From Symsagittifera roscoffensis (lineage: Eukaryota > Xenacoelomorpha > Acoela > Convolutidae), in assembly GCF_963678635.1 (NCBI RefSeq), contig NC_087064.1, positions 82,019,847 to 82,083,846 on the forward strand: 64,000 nucleotides of DNA, given 5' to 3'. The notes below the pieces were generated by a model. The model was not told where the DNA came from. It made no database searches and was given only the letters and a program-made list of their open reading frames with translations. This document shows positions 12,401 through 24,400 of this stretch, piece by piece. How positions within the stretch are numbered: position 1 is the first letter of the stretch; each line of letters starts with the position of its first letter. A program made the position numbers and the translations under genes.

Positions 12401-15400
12401 AGATAATTTTGGAGAAGTTGATTGGGAAAACAACTGATTTGTTTTCCAACTTAATCGAACTGGATTTTCTGATAGAGCAAATGCGCAATATTTACAAAAG
12501 CCAGCTTGTGTGTTATAAAATCAGTCCTTTTTTTCAACGAACCTAGCACATAAAAGGCTAAAGCTTAGGCGTAAGTTAAAGAGCATCTATAGGCTTTAAA
12601 TTATAGAGCTATATCGGCTTTTTTAAAGCGCATTCTTTCACGCACACTTTTCAGCTAGATATCGTTTAGCAACATAGTAGAAACTGAGACGCCATTAATG
12701 AGTGCTTCACACAAATGACTTTTGAGTGGGCAGTACGAGTCCAAATGCCGTAATCTTAGATATTTTTTGTATGTTGCCGTTGATTTTGTTCCGATTTTCG
12801 TTGAGAGTAAAAAAATATATATGCTTGAGAAGGTCTGAAATTCAAACCAATTTTTGAAAGAGTGTTAATATGGCGATTGAACCTGGAATCTACATGCTCC
12901 CAGTGGAGTGTTTTACATCTTGAGCTGTAAGGTTACATAAAGTACTCGTTCAATTCTTTGAATATTTATCTATGACGCTGAAAGAGTAATACGAATTATT
13001 ATCTCGCCCGAAATTTTATCCGAATTGAAATCAGGCAATCTAATTGGTCTCGCCTGGGTGTGAAATAGCCGGTAGAATGCGGGCGAAACAAAGGGCAGAA
13101 ATGATTTTCTTGTTGCATTTGACTCATTTAATTCTTTTATAGACGAACGGCCGCTTAGTGTTTTGTTACGAACCTTCTTTTTTCTGACCTGACTCGCAAA
13201 TAAAAATGTTCATTAAAGAGTTCACCTATTTGGAAATTTCACTGTAGCTATGAAAATTGCATAGCATCTGTTCTCTGCTTTATTTTTGACTAGTGTTTGG
13301 CTTTTACCTATTAAGCTTCCTCGACTGAGTGTTAAGGGTGTGAGACTCCTAGTCTCTAGATCGCAGGTTTAAATCTCGGACGTAGCCGCTTTTTTTATTA
13401 GTATGAGGCTAATTTCTACTTTTTTCTTATTGCACTTTATATAGCTGTCGTATTTTCGCTAGTTTTTGCGAAGCGAACTTTCGCCTCTGTGCCCATTTTT
13501 CTAAGATACTGCGACCACAATGTAACTGGTTTCAGGATATTTTTTACTTGAAATAACTAAAAGTCACTGAACGTATTGAAGACTCTAATATAGGCCTGGT
13601 GATTTTTTTGTTTTATAGGACTTAGTGAAAAATCTTAAAATGTTCTGAAAGCTACAGATGTGCAAGCATACTTATTAATGCATTTTTATGTATGCTTTTA
13701 ATGCATTGCAATCTCCAAATACGAACGTGGAAATGACGCGAAAAAAAAACGTTCTACTTTCGAAAGTGGAATTTAATTGTAAAGTTCCGAGCGTTATAAA
13801 ACTTTTTACCTACTAACCCAGTTTATAGGTCAAATTGAGCTAGCCTAATCAAAAAAGTTTCAATCATAAATTCGTCTTAAAGTTCAAAGAGGGTTAAGGT
13901 CATATGTTTCTTACTTTGAATTAAAAACTTGAAGTTTTCAAAAATAAGTCAGTCTTTTTCTGTTTTCTTGTGTTCATTGACTTTCAAGTGTATGTTGGCT
14001 ATGTTTAGACTTGCGAAGCAAAGTGTTGTAGTACGAACTTGCTCTTTTCAATCTAAGTCGCAAAAAAGTGCTACTTTTGGTGGCACTTTTAAATTGGTAG
14101 CCTGCGGTAGCAGTATAATATCATATGTGCTTTGACATTTGATAAGTAAAAAGTGTACACAACTGATGCATTTTTTAATTCATCAAATGAGCCGAAGAAA
14201 TTATTTGTTTCAATTAACACAGCTGATGCGTTTTTAATTCATCAAAACAACCGAAAAGTTATTTGTTTCAAACAGCAATACAATGATAAAAAGCTCGATT
14301 TCAGAAATTTTCCAAGTCAATAGAACTCGCAAGTTTTTGGAAATGCGTAATATATAAATAATTTGGCTTTGTGTTTTCCAATTTATTACATGCAAACATG
14401 TGTCGTTTTGTATTTGGTGCTACTTTTGCTGCATCAAATTGGCAATTTAGTAGCATATCTAGCATATTTTCGCCTCTGTGTTTGAATAGAACCTGAAACC
14501 TAAGCTCAGGAATAATTATGTGCCGCTTATTTATGATTACTTCATGTACAAATTGAATACTCTTATACAGTTCTTTCGGTTTTTTATATTTTTTTTTTAA
14601 GGAAAAAAATTATATTTTGTTCACGCTCATTCAATTAAGATTTGAAAAACTATTCGTAAGATAGGTTTATTCTAGTAGAAACATTAAGCCCGACTCTGAA
14701 ACAAGATTAACAACTGTTATAAATATTAACACTGACCGTAATCACACTTTCCGCCTTTTTGGCTGTGTGCGAGGCAGGTTCCGTGAACGTCACTTTTTTT
14801 TTTTTTTTCTTTTTTTTCCAGTGAACAACGGTTTTAACAAAATTATTAACAACTGGTAATTTCAACACAAACACAATTAATTACTTTCCGCACGCGGACG
14901 CGTCAAGTTGGCACTTGCATCTGATTGGACTATGAAATGAATACATTATCACACAGTTAGCACCTTGGCAACAGTAACAAAACCAAGCTGGTGCTCACGA
15001 AGCCAGCAAAAATACGTCATTAAGGCATGGAAATGAATACATTAACATACAGCTAATAGAATGACCGATATAATGAGAGTTAAGTCACATCTCTTGGTTC
15101 ACGGAAAACTATCTGTGATCCCTTTAAACAGCAATCATTTGTCGATACAGCGAAAATCGAGTTCGTTGGTTCTCATAGCAGTTGCTAATTCTTTCCTGGC
15201 TGGACTTCTTGATTTTGTTAGCGCATCTGCGAGCTGTAACTCAGTAGGAATCCACGAAATGGCAGATAAAACTCCAGAATTGATTGTTTCTCTCAGGTAA
15301 CCGACGTCCATTCTGAGTATCCGTTCAGAAACGGATTTTGTTGAATAGACGGACTCAATCAGGGACTTATTGTCACAATAAGCATAGATGGGTATGCGCT

Positions 15401-18400
15401 TTTCAGCCGTATAAACTTCAGAAATCACATTCTGACAAAGAATGGCAGCATCAACGGCTTCAATGCAAGCTAAAACCTCGGCGCAGAGAGTGCTCCGTGC
15501 AATGCGCCGCAGCTTCTTGCTTTGCCACGCAACTAAGCCGCATTTTCTAGTTTCCTCGTTGACCAGAAAAACTAAAAAACCACCATGGGTACCACCGTCT
15601 GAATTGTTGTTCAAGGTTGCGTCTGAAAAAACAACAATTCTCCAGTTTCCAGGTTCGCCAAGATTTGGAAAATTTAACGATAGATCCTCTAATTTGACAC
15701 GTCTTATGAGCTTGTTGACTCGATTCAGATCTGAGACGGTACTACATCCAATATTCCCAATGAGGAAAGACACTTCATATAAAATATCTGGTCGAGTTCT
15801 CATAGCGGGCCATAGTAGTTGTCCCAGTGCTCCTCTGAGAATTGACTTCTGGTACGGAGTGGTCTGCGAATTCATTGAGCCACTTTGTGAGATATTCTGG
15901 GGGAGCTCTTCTAGTCTTGATACGTAACTGCTCTGATTCAAAACCATCGATTGAACGTCAAGAGATAACTCAACACCAAGATAGGTGTGCGGTAGTGCTT
16001 TTTTAGAACCTATGTCGAACACGTGGCTCAATTTTTCAACTACTTCAGAGAAAAACTGGACAGTTCCGATAGCCCAGAAGTCATCCACGTGAACGCACAA
16101 GCAGCCGGAGTCTTTCCAAATGAAAAGTGTGTAATCGGTATTGGAACGTACACCCCCCAAGGCGGACAATTCAATAAAAACTCGGTCGTACCAGTGTCTA
16201 GCTGCATCTGGAAGGCCATAAATGCACTTTTTGAGTTTCCATAACTTGCCTTTCTCAAACTCACGAGGCGGTTTCAAGAAAACTGTGCGTTTCAGTGCAA
16301 TTCCTTGTAGAAAAGCGGTTTTAACATCTAGAGACGTGCACTCTGTCCAATTGGCTCTGGATGAATGATGTGATAAAACAATTCTGAACGTCTCGTTCAT
16401 GCAAGTTGGGGCATCTTTCACGGAATTAACCCCTTCAACGTCTTGATAACCTCTTGCAACGAGCCGGGCTTTATGTCTACCGTCCGGTTTGATGCTCAAA
16501 ACCCATTTTGAGTCAATGGGGGTGATTCCTTCGGTACTGTCTACTTCTTCGTAAACGTCATAGTGCTTCCAAGCGTCAACTTCTTCTCGTTTTGCTTCAT
16601 CGAACGACTCAGATCCTTCAGTGCAAGCCAATACGACCCCGCAGTGCTCGTTTATCGGCTCCCAGTGACGTACAGCTGCAAAATCAATGGATCTTTGATT
16701 TCCACATAGTTCCATTGGTTCAACCAACTCGACGTTGAACCAAGATTTGTTTTTGCCTGTAGCTTTACCGGCACGACTGAGCACTAGTGCATCAACAGGA
16801 GTTTCAAAAACATCATCTATAATTCTGACTTTAGACTTCACACGAGGTAACTCTCTTCCAGCATTTGCCACTGTGCCTGTACTTGCTTCTGGATCTTTTG
16901 GCTCATCTGAACGGACTTCTAGCGTGTCGGAAACCCTAGGCAGGGTGTCACATTCAACTGTTATGCTCGGTGAAACATCGGAAACGCCTTCGTCAACAAC
17001 GGAATCTGCGATAGCACTACCGATCGTCTGACTTCCGCTACGCAGCGGTTTTGTCTGAGCTCCGCCCAAATCGCAGTCGTCTTGTATATGCAGCGTTGAT
17101 TGTTCAACAGCCTTTCTCAACTGGGTTTGATGGACACGGTATACGGTTCCCCCGTGTTTAACCAGCAGATTTGGCCTGTCAGCCCCCACAACTTTCGCAG
17201 GACCCCGCCAGTTAGAGTTTTGCCGTTGATAAAAAACTGCGTCTCCAATCTCGGTGTTTTGTCCGTTCTCACGTATATTAAATCTCAGAGCGCGTTTTAT
17301 GCGCTCACTTGACTCCGCGGCAATAAAACCTTCCCGAGCTAATCGCAGCGCTCGTAAGTGATTTTCCACCACATCTGTGACATAAATGGATTCTCCGAGA
17401 GCTGGCAGTTTATGTTCCGTCACATTGGGTACTCTGGGAAGCCTGCCAAAGACTAATTGGTAAGCTGAGAAACCTGAGTGATTACTCAAACAGTTTTTGG
17501 CATAAATTGCATGCTGCAATGAGACATCTGGTGATGCCCCCGACAATCGGGATTTCTCAAACGCTTCAGTGAGTATCAAATTGTGTCTCTCAACGACTCC
17601 ATTCGACCATGGACTTTCGGCAGGTGTTGTCAGAAGTTCGATATCCAAAAACTCTGAGTTCTGACGAAAAATGTCGTTATCAAATTCTCTGCCGTTATCA
17701 GTGAGAATCTTATCAGGAGTTCCGAAATTGAAACACCATAACTTGTTCAACGAGTTGACAATGGTTTCGGCGTGTTTGTCGCTTATGAACTCGCCTTGAC
17801 TAAACCTGCTAAACAGGTCAATAACGTGAATATAATACCTTTTTCCTGGAGCGTCTCTGACTTCATGGAGGTCGATTGACACGACTTCGTTGAAATTCTC
17901 GGCTAATGGCAGTGCAACCACGGGGTGCGAAGGTTTCTTGCCGAACTTTGCACAAACTTCACAAGACTCCACAACCGTGTTCACGGTTTTCCGGACATTC
18001 TCGCCACTTTGGCCGGCATTTTTCAGTAAGCCCAACAATCGTTTACTCGAACAGTGGGCAAACTGTCTATGTAACTTTCTGATGACTTTCTCGTTCAAAT
18101 CAACAGCGGCAAAGAGAGAAACCTCTTCATGCACTTCTGTAATACTACTCGGCAAGAGCTCCAACTTGACATGACCGGTGTTTGACAAAATAATGGGCAT
18201 TGCAACGTCCGATAAACCAGATTTCACTTTTGAATTCACCAAATCTATGATGAACCCAGCTTTTGTCATGCTTTTTACGCTCAACAACAAAGGTAACTTT
18301 CCTGGTATCACTTCCACATTCAGAGCACACTTCTCTTGACCAAATTGCACTGGTAAAACGCACGTTTTTGTTGCTCGCACTTCATTATCACCTCCAAAAA

Positions 18401-21400
18401 CGATCGTAGTGGTTGTAGGTCTAGAAGAAAAGACTTTCTTGTCTTCGGCTGATAAATGCTTGGTATACTCCTTCAACCAAGCTTGTCCACAGACTGTTTT
18501 AGAGCAACCAGTGTCAAGAATGGCCCTATTCCAGCATTCTTCCAGTAGTTTACTAGTCATACAAGCGAAAATAATAAAAGCAGAGCCTCTGTCGTCATCT
18601 CCATCTTGATTATCGTCTTTTCGCCGTACTTTCTCGTCGGTGCTCTCTTTGTCGGGGCAGAGTCTCGCCCAGTGATTACGCGACCCACAAATCGCGCAAG
18701 TTGACACATTTCCTCGTTTGTCAACCGGATTCTTCCCTTTGTATTGAGGTTTCGGAAAACTTCTCTTCTTGGTATCTCCGAATTTCCGGTTTTTGGATGC
18801 AAATAGTGCACTCTCTGGAACTTCCTCTTGTTTCTCTGAGCTGGCAAACGCACCTTCTTCTTTCACGACGGGGACGTCGTCCAACGCGCGGTGAACGTTC
18901 TTATCACTCAGAATACGTCTCAGATTTGCTTTCATCAAGCCAATATCGAAACTTGCCGTAGCTGTCAAGATCATCTGACGTTCATGAACTTCGAGTGACG
19001 CACCGTGTAACAAAAACGCAGCCAAAATGTTGTCTGGAAACAACAACTTATGCGTTTTCAAACTGTTATTCAGCCGATCGAACTGTATTATGTAGTCATT
19101 TATCGACATGCGCGCAGATCTCCTCAGATTAACGAAACTCAGGAAATCTGCGAAAGATTTGTCGATACTATTCACATCAAAAACTTCTTGGAGTTTCTGC
19201 AGCAACTTCTCGACACCATCATCGGCTTTGAGATCGCTCATGGGGAGTGAGAAGGCTACTTCCCGTTTGTCTCCCGTCAGACTCAGAGCAATTCCAATAG
19301 CTTTCTTGTTCTTGGAAATGTCGGTAAAGTCCACCCAGGCCTCGACTTCGATTTTCCACTGGTCATAAGACTTGGAATCCGGCCAAGATGGTGGTTCTTT
19401 ATAAACATTCATTGTCGATAGATCGCTTCTTGTCCTGCTACCATGAAAAACTATTCGTAAGATAGGTTTATTCTAGTAGAAACATTAAGCCCGACTCTGA
19501 AACAAGATTAACAACTGTTATAAATATTAACAGATTTATTGTTGTTTGACTTTTGATTTATTTCTAAGTTCAGTTCATTTCCTCTGTTGAAAGGAAGGGA
19601 AACTTCTGTATCGTGCAGCAAAAGTTGAAAGCTCACGATCTAAATTTGAAAGTGGATTTTACTTTTTACCATTTCGATAAGTAAGGGTTTAGCAATCGGG
19701 TACTCAACTTTTTTCACAGGACTCATCTCATCTCTAGTGGTATCTTGTGTCATAATTATTTCTTTTTTTCAACCTTCCCGGCCCTTTTAGCCTGGAGGTA
19801 ACGAATACGCCTGAGACGCAAAGGTACTTGGTTCGAATCTGACCAGGACCTGTTTTTGTTTTCAAACAGGAAATATTCTTTTTGAAATAAAAATTGTCGG
19901 CTAAGTTTTTGTCTGCTTACCTTTTGTCGACTTGGTTACCCAATCTTGGAATCGTTTTTTATGAGCGCATGTTTTGAATGGTGCTTTAAGTGTTATATTT
20001 ACTTGTAATTTTACTTACTTTGACTTTGTATTTCCTTTTTTCGCTTAAATACTGTATTCGGCCCAAATTATTTCGACCTAATTTGGGTCGTTTCTCGTGG
20101 CAAACACAATTTTAACGTTCCACTCCGCCTTTTTTAAGTTGCATTTATTCCACTCAGTTTATTGAAATTTCCTTTTTTTGTTCATTTTTTTCGGCTTAAT
20201 AGGTTTCGGATTAATTACCTTAAAGTAGTTTATTATTACTAAGCTTCTTTTTTCTAACCTAATTCGCAAATAAAAATGTTCACTTTTTTGAAAATTACAT
20301 TGAAGCTTTGGAAATTGCATAGCATCTGTTCTCTGCTTTATTCTCTGCGTCCGTCGTTGAGTGGTGTGAGACTCTAAATCTCTAGGTCGCACTTCGAATC
20401 CGAGACGTAGCCGTATTTTGACTATTTCGAGGTTTATTTCTAATTTTTCTTATTGCACTTCATAGAGCTCGTATTTTTGCTAGTGTTTGCGAAGCGAAGC
20501 TTTGCCTCTGTGCTTGTATCTGCTTAGTAGCCTCTTTTTGCGTCGTTTGCGTAGTTTTTGTGCGCCTATGCGTTTTACGAGGCAAAGAGGGACGTAAAAT
20601 TTTTAGTTTAAATTTTGTAGTTAAAAATTTTGATTTTAAAAACAAATATCGGCTCGAAAAGTTTCTGCTGATATTTTCGGATTTGTCGCTGCTTGCTTAA
20701 TTTTGTTGCGATGCTGATTTTGCATCATTTTTTTTGGGTATATGTCTCAGCGGACCCCGACGCACACAGTGCGCGTCCCGAGGCTATCCGTAGCCATGCC
20801 GAGATTTGAGCTTGGACACTCTTGCTACCTGGTCACTTAAAGGGAGCGTGTAGTGCATACGAGATCCCACCTTACGTGACCAGCTTGGATCCTATAGGGG
20901 CACCACTCCTATTCAATCCCACCCGTTGGCCCATAGTCATCATATATAACCCACAGGGATAACTTAAAAGGTCACTGGCTTAGACCGATGAGCATAGCTC
21001 ATGCACTACTTGGGCAGGAATCTCGTATCGCCAGCTTTCTTTTCCCTACTCGGGGTTCAACTTTCAGGTCCATACTAACCGGCAACTTAAGATCCTTTAA
21101 CAATCGCCGGTAACTATAGAACATAGCTACCGCTTTGAGGGAAGAGTGTCCCTAAAAACAGAAGGGGTTTTACACGACTATGCAAGCATAGACCTTCGCC
21201 GAACACGAAGCCGTACAAAGTGTCGATAGACGTACGGGAAACCTGCCACTGGTTAGACCAATGACAGTAGGGGCATGCGCAAATACAAAGATGTCGGGTA
21301 TCCCCCAAGGCTCACGTTTGCCGAAGCAAGGCTCCCCAAGGTTTGCACCTACGTCTCTAAGCACTGGGCAATGCGGCGTGTGACGTTAGCAGAAAAGGCC

Positions 21401-24400
21401 TCGTTTGATGAGCTGTCGGTGTTATACTGCCAACTCCACAGTATAACGCGCAGGCAGACAGGAAATACAAATACCTACCTGACAGTTCAAAAGCTCAGAC
21501 CACTTCCCCAGGATGCACCGGGGTAGATCCGATTACTGCGGACCACACCGCAAAGGAATACACCACTCGAGGAGGTGTCACACTAAAGCACGAAGCGATG
21601 CTGATTTTGCATCATTTCTTTGGTTATATATCTCAGCGGACCCCGACGCACACAGTGCGCGTCCCGTAGCTATCCGTAGCCATGCCGAGATTTGAGCTTG
21701 GACACTCTTGCTATCTGGTCACTTAAAGGGAGCGTGTAGTGCATACGACATCCCACCTTATGTGACCAGCTTGGATCCTATAGGGGCACCACTCCTATTC
21801 AATCCCACTCGTTGGCCCATAGTCATCATAGATAACCCACAGGGATAACTTAAAAGATCTCTGGCTTAGACCGAGCCCACAGTATAACGCGCAGGCAGAC
21901 AGGAATGCACGAACATAGCTACCTAAGAGTTTCTGCTGATATTTTAAAAACAAATATCGGCTCGAAGAGTTTCTGTTGATATTTTCGGATTTGTCGCTGC
22001 TTGCTTAATTTTGTTGCGATGCTGATTTTGCATCATTTTTTTTGGGTATGTCTCAGCGGACCCCGACGCACACAGTGCGCGTCCCGAGGCTATCCGTAGC
22101 CATGCCGAGATTTGAGCTTGGACACTCTTGCTACCTGGTCACTTAAAGGGAGCGTGTAGTGCATACGAGATCCCACCTTACGTGACCAGCTTGGATCCTA
22201 TAGGGGCACCACTCCTATTCAATCCCACTCATGTTTTTTCACACTCATCTTCTTTTATTTTAATAGATCTAGTTGTATCGCAACTTGCGCGAAGTTCAGC
22301 TTTGCCTCTGTCTCATATTATCCAGCGGAATGAAATTACCTATTGATCCAGTTTTTTCAAATTAGGTTAATTTTATTAAAAATTGAGTTTCAATCCTAAA
22401 TTGTTCATAAAATTCAAAGAGCATTAAAGCCATCTATTTTTTTCTTTGAAGTCAGTTTTTTTTTTTACTTGCGTTCATTGACTCTCTTCCAACTTACTCT
22501 TGGTTTTGCTTTAGTTTTCGTTACTTGAGTTTATTTTTATTGCAAAAAAGCCTTGCAAAGCTAAATATAGTTGTTTTCATTTTTTCTGCTCTAAATTTTG
22601 CTAGTTTGAACTGCCGGTAACCTTGTTTCAATGAACCAAAGTTGATTCACAAGGCAACGCGAGTGTTACAAGAATTTCTAACAATTTCTACGTGTGTTAT
22701 GAGTTCTATGTTCACTTCAGGTGTTCAAGTTCTGCGTGCAGAATATTTTTGGAGGTAGTGGTTCATCAACTATAAGTGAAGTAAATTGCGCTCTCGAATT
22801 ACAAAAAAGCAATGGTCACGAAAAAAATGATCGACTTCTTCTTCTTTCGAAAATGTAATTTAAATTTTCAAATTACCCAGCGGATTAAAAACTTTACCTA
22901 TTGATACAGTTTTCTCAATTTGATTTTATTTTATGCAGAAAGGGGCAATCGTAAATTGTTCCAGAAATTGAAAGAGCTCAAAGGGCATCTATATTTTTCT
23001 TTGAAGTTCGAAAGTTCAAAAAGCAAGTAAATAACCGTCTTTGGCGATATTTTTTGTTTTCCACGCAAATTAGGTACCGAGTTCTAGTTAATTTCAGGCT
23101 AAATTTCAGTTCTAGTTCTTTTTAGTTAATAATTTTTTCAAACTTCAGAAATTCATTAATAAAATGGAATCAAAGGCATATTACGTGAAATGCGATCGAA
23201 TTTGCTTGAGAATTCTTCGAATAATATCTCACAATTTTTTTGTTCCGAACACCATTGAATTTGTGGGGGGGGGGGATTTGTATTCAAATGTATTTTAGTT
23301 TTTTTCTTTTTTGTTTTCCACGCAAAATTAGTTACCATAAATAATCATTGGAATGTGTGGGGTTATATATCATGTTGTGAGATATGATGTCCAAGCGTTG
23401 AAAAAAATGGTTTGAGAAATTTTGATCTAATTTCGAGTGGGTGAAGCTAGCAAGCAGGTCTTTACTTGGTCGAAATTAGGCGGTTGTCGATTATGTCTGA
23501 TTCACTTATCATCTACGCGTGCATATATTTTTCTCATCACATCACGCACAAAAAGAACGACTACATTATGATAAAAAAATGGTTTATTGATTTGGCTGGA
23601 TTATTCTGTGCTACTTGAGCAGCAACTGGCTATCCTTATTTGTAGTACCTTGCGGTTTGGTTTGTTTGAAAACACCGGAATACAAAGTTTATTCCACCTT
23701 CTCGAAAAAAATGTCTGCAAACATGACCCATCAATCTGATCCAAAAAAACCTCCTTAATCTCCTCCAAAAAACTAAATTGTCGGTATCATCAGATAAGAA
23801 CAGTAACATGTTCTAAAAATCCGTTGTTTACTTTGCAGATCAAAAACTGCCCATCTGTACATAATTAACTCTTATAACAGAATGGCGATTTTCCATGTTT
23901 TTTTTTGAATTGGCCCCATTGTCTTTGTTTAATGAGTTCCCTATGGTCTGAATTCAATAGGTTTTACCAGAGAATAAAACGGGCAGTTGTATCAAAAATA
24001 GGAGTCCAAGAATAAAATTTGCTCAAGCTGACTTCATTCGGCTAAAACATTTTCGCAAACTTTGTCGATTGAGTTCACTACTTTTGCTGTAATTACATAT
24101 GCGAGCGGTGTGTCAATTTATTAAGTTTTTCACTCCGATTTTTGGCGAAAACGGAATATTTTTGCTTGGGGTGGTTTTTTATTCAGTCAATTTTTGCGAT
24201 CGAAATTTTAGTTTTTTTTTTTAAATTTACGACATTGAGAATATCGACTCCCTGAAATCAAATGTAAAAAGTTACATTACTTCCGATCATTTTTGCAAAC
24301 TTCTGGGAGTTTGAAAATTGCCAATTTGGCCGAGCTCTGGACTAATTAATGCGCGCTTTACCTATTTTTTTATAATGCTGAAAGCGTAACTCGAATTATT

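Larger units (their letters stand above)
12155..14642. other. Start of the ~40 kb CAPS intron, no gene
   Basis: AT-rich; a (CT)n run, a SINE-like unit at 13305, and a repeat-family piece at 13790-14010. No coding exon seen on either strand. Confidence 0.6.
14643..19532 (-). mobile_element. Full-length Ty1/copia-class LTR retrotransposon
   Basis: Two LTRs (14643-14731 and 19444-19532), identical by eye and 89 bp long, begin TG and end CA and bracket a single uninterrupted 1425-codon polyprotein on the minus strand. Flanks carry a GATT/GATTT duplication, consistent with a 4-5 bp target site. On the coding strand the base after the 5' LTR begins TGGTAGCAG, complementary to the 3' end of metazoan initiator tRNA-Met, a typical copia primer site. 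Intact frame plus identical LTRs imply a recent insertion. It sits in the ~40 kb CAPS intron, antisense to CAPS. Confidence 0.95.

Noticed and set aside
13320-13400. Possible tRNA genes at the SINE-like units (13320, 19790, 20350, 40190)
   Set aside because: Box A and B resemblance only; no acceptor-stem pairing or intact cloverleaf.
16040-18853. Several short frames on both strands within 15135-19412
   Set aside because: Shadows of the copia polyprotein.
20930-20965. CCCACAGGGATAACTT looks like the conserved ACAGGGATAAC of large-subunit rRNA
   Set aside because: Flanking bases do not follow any LSU rRNA domain V sequence on either side; the match is confined to about a dozen bases.
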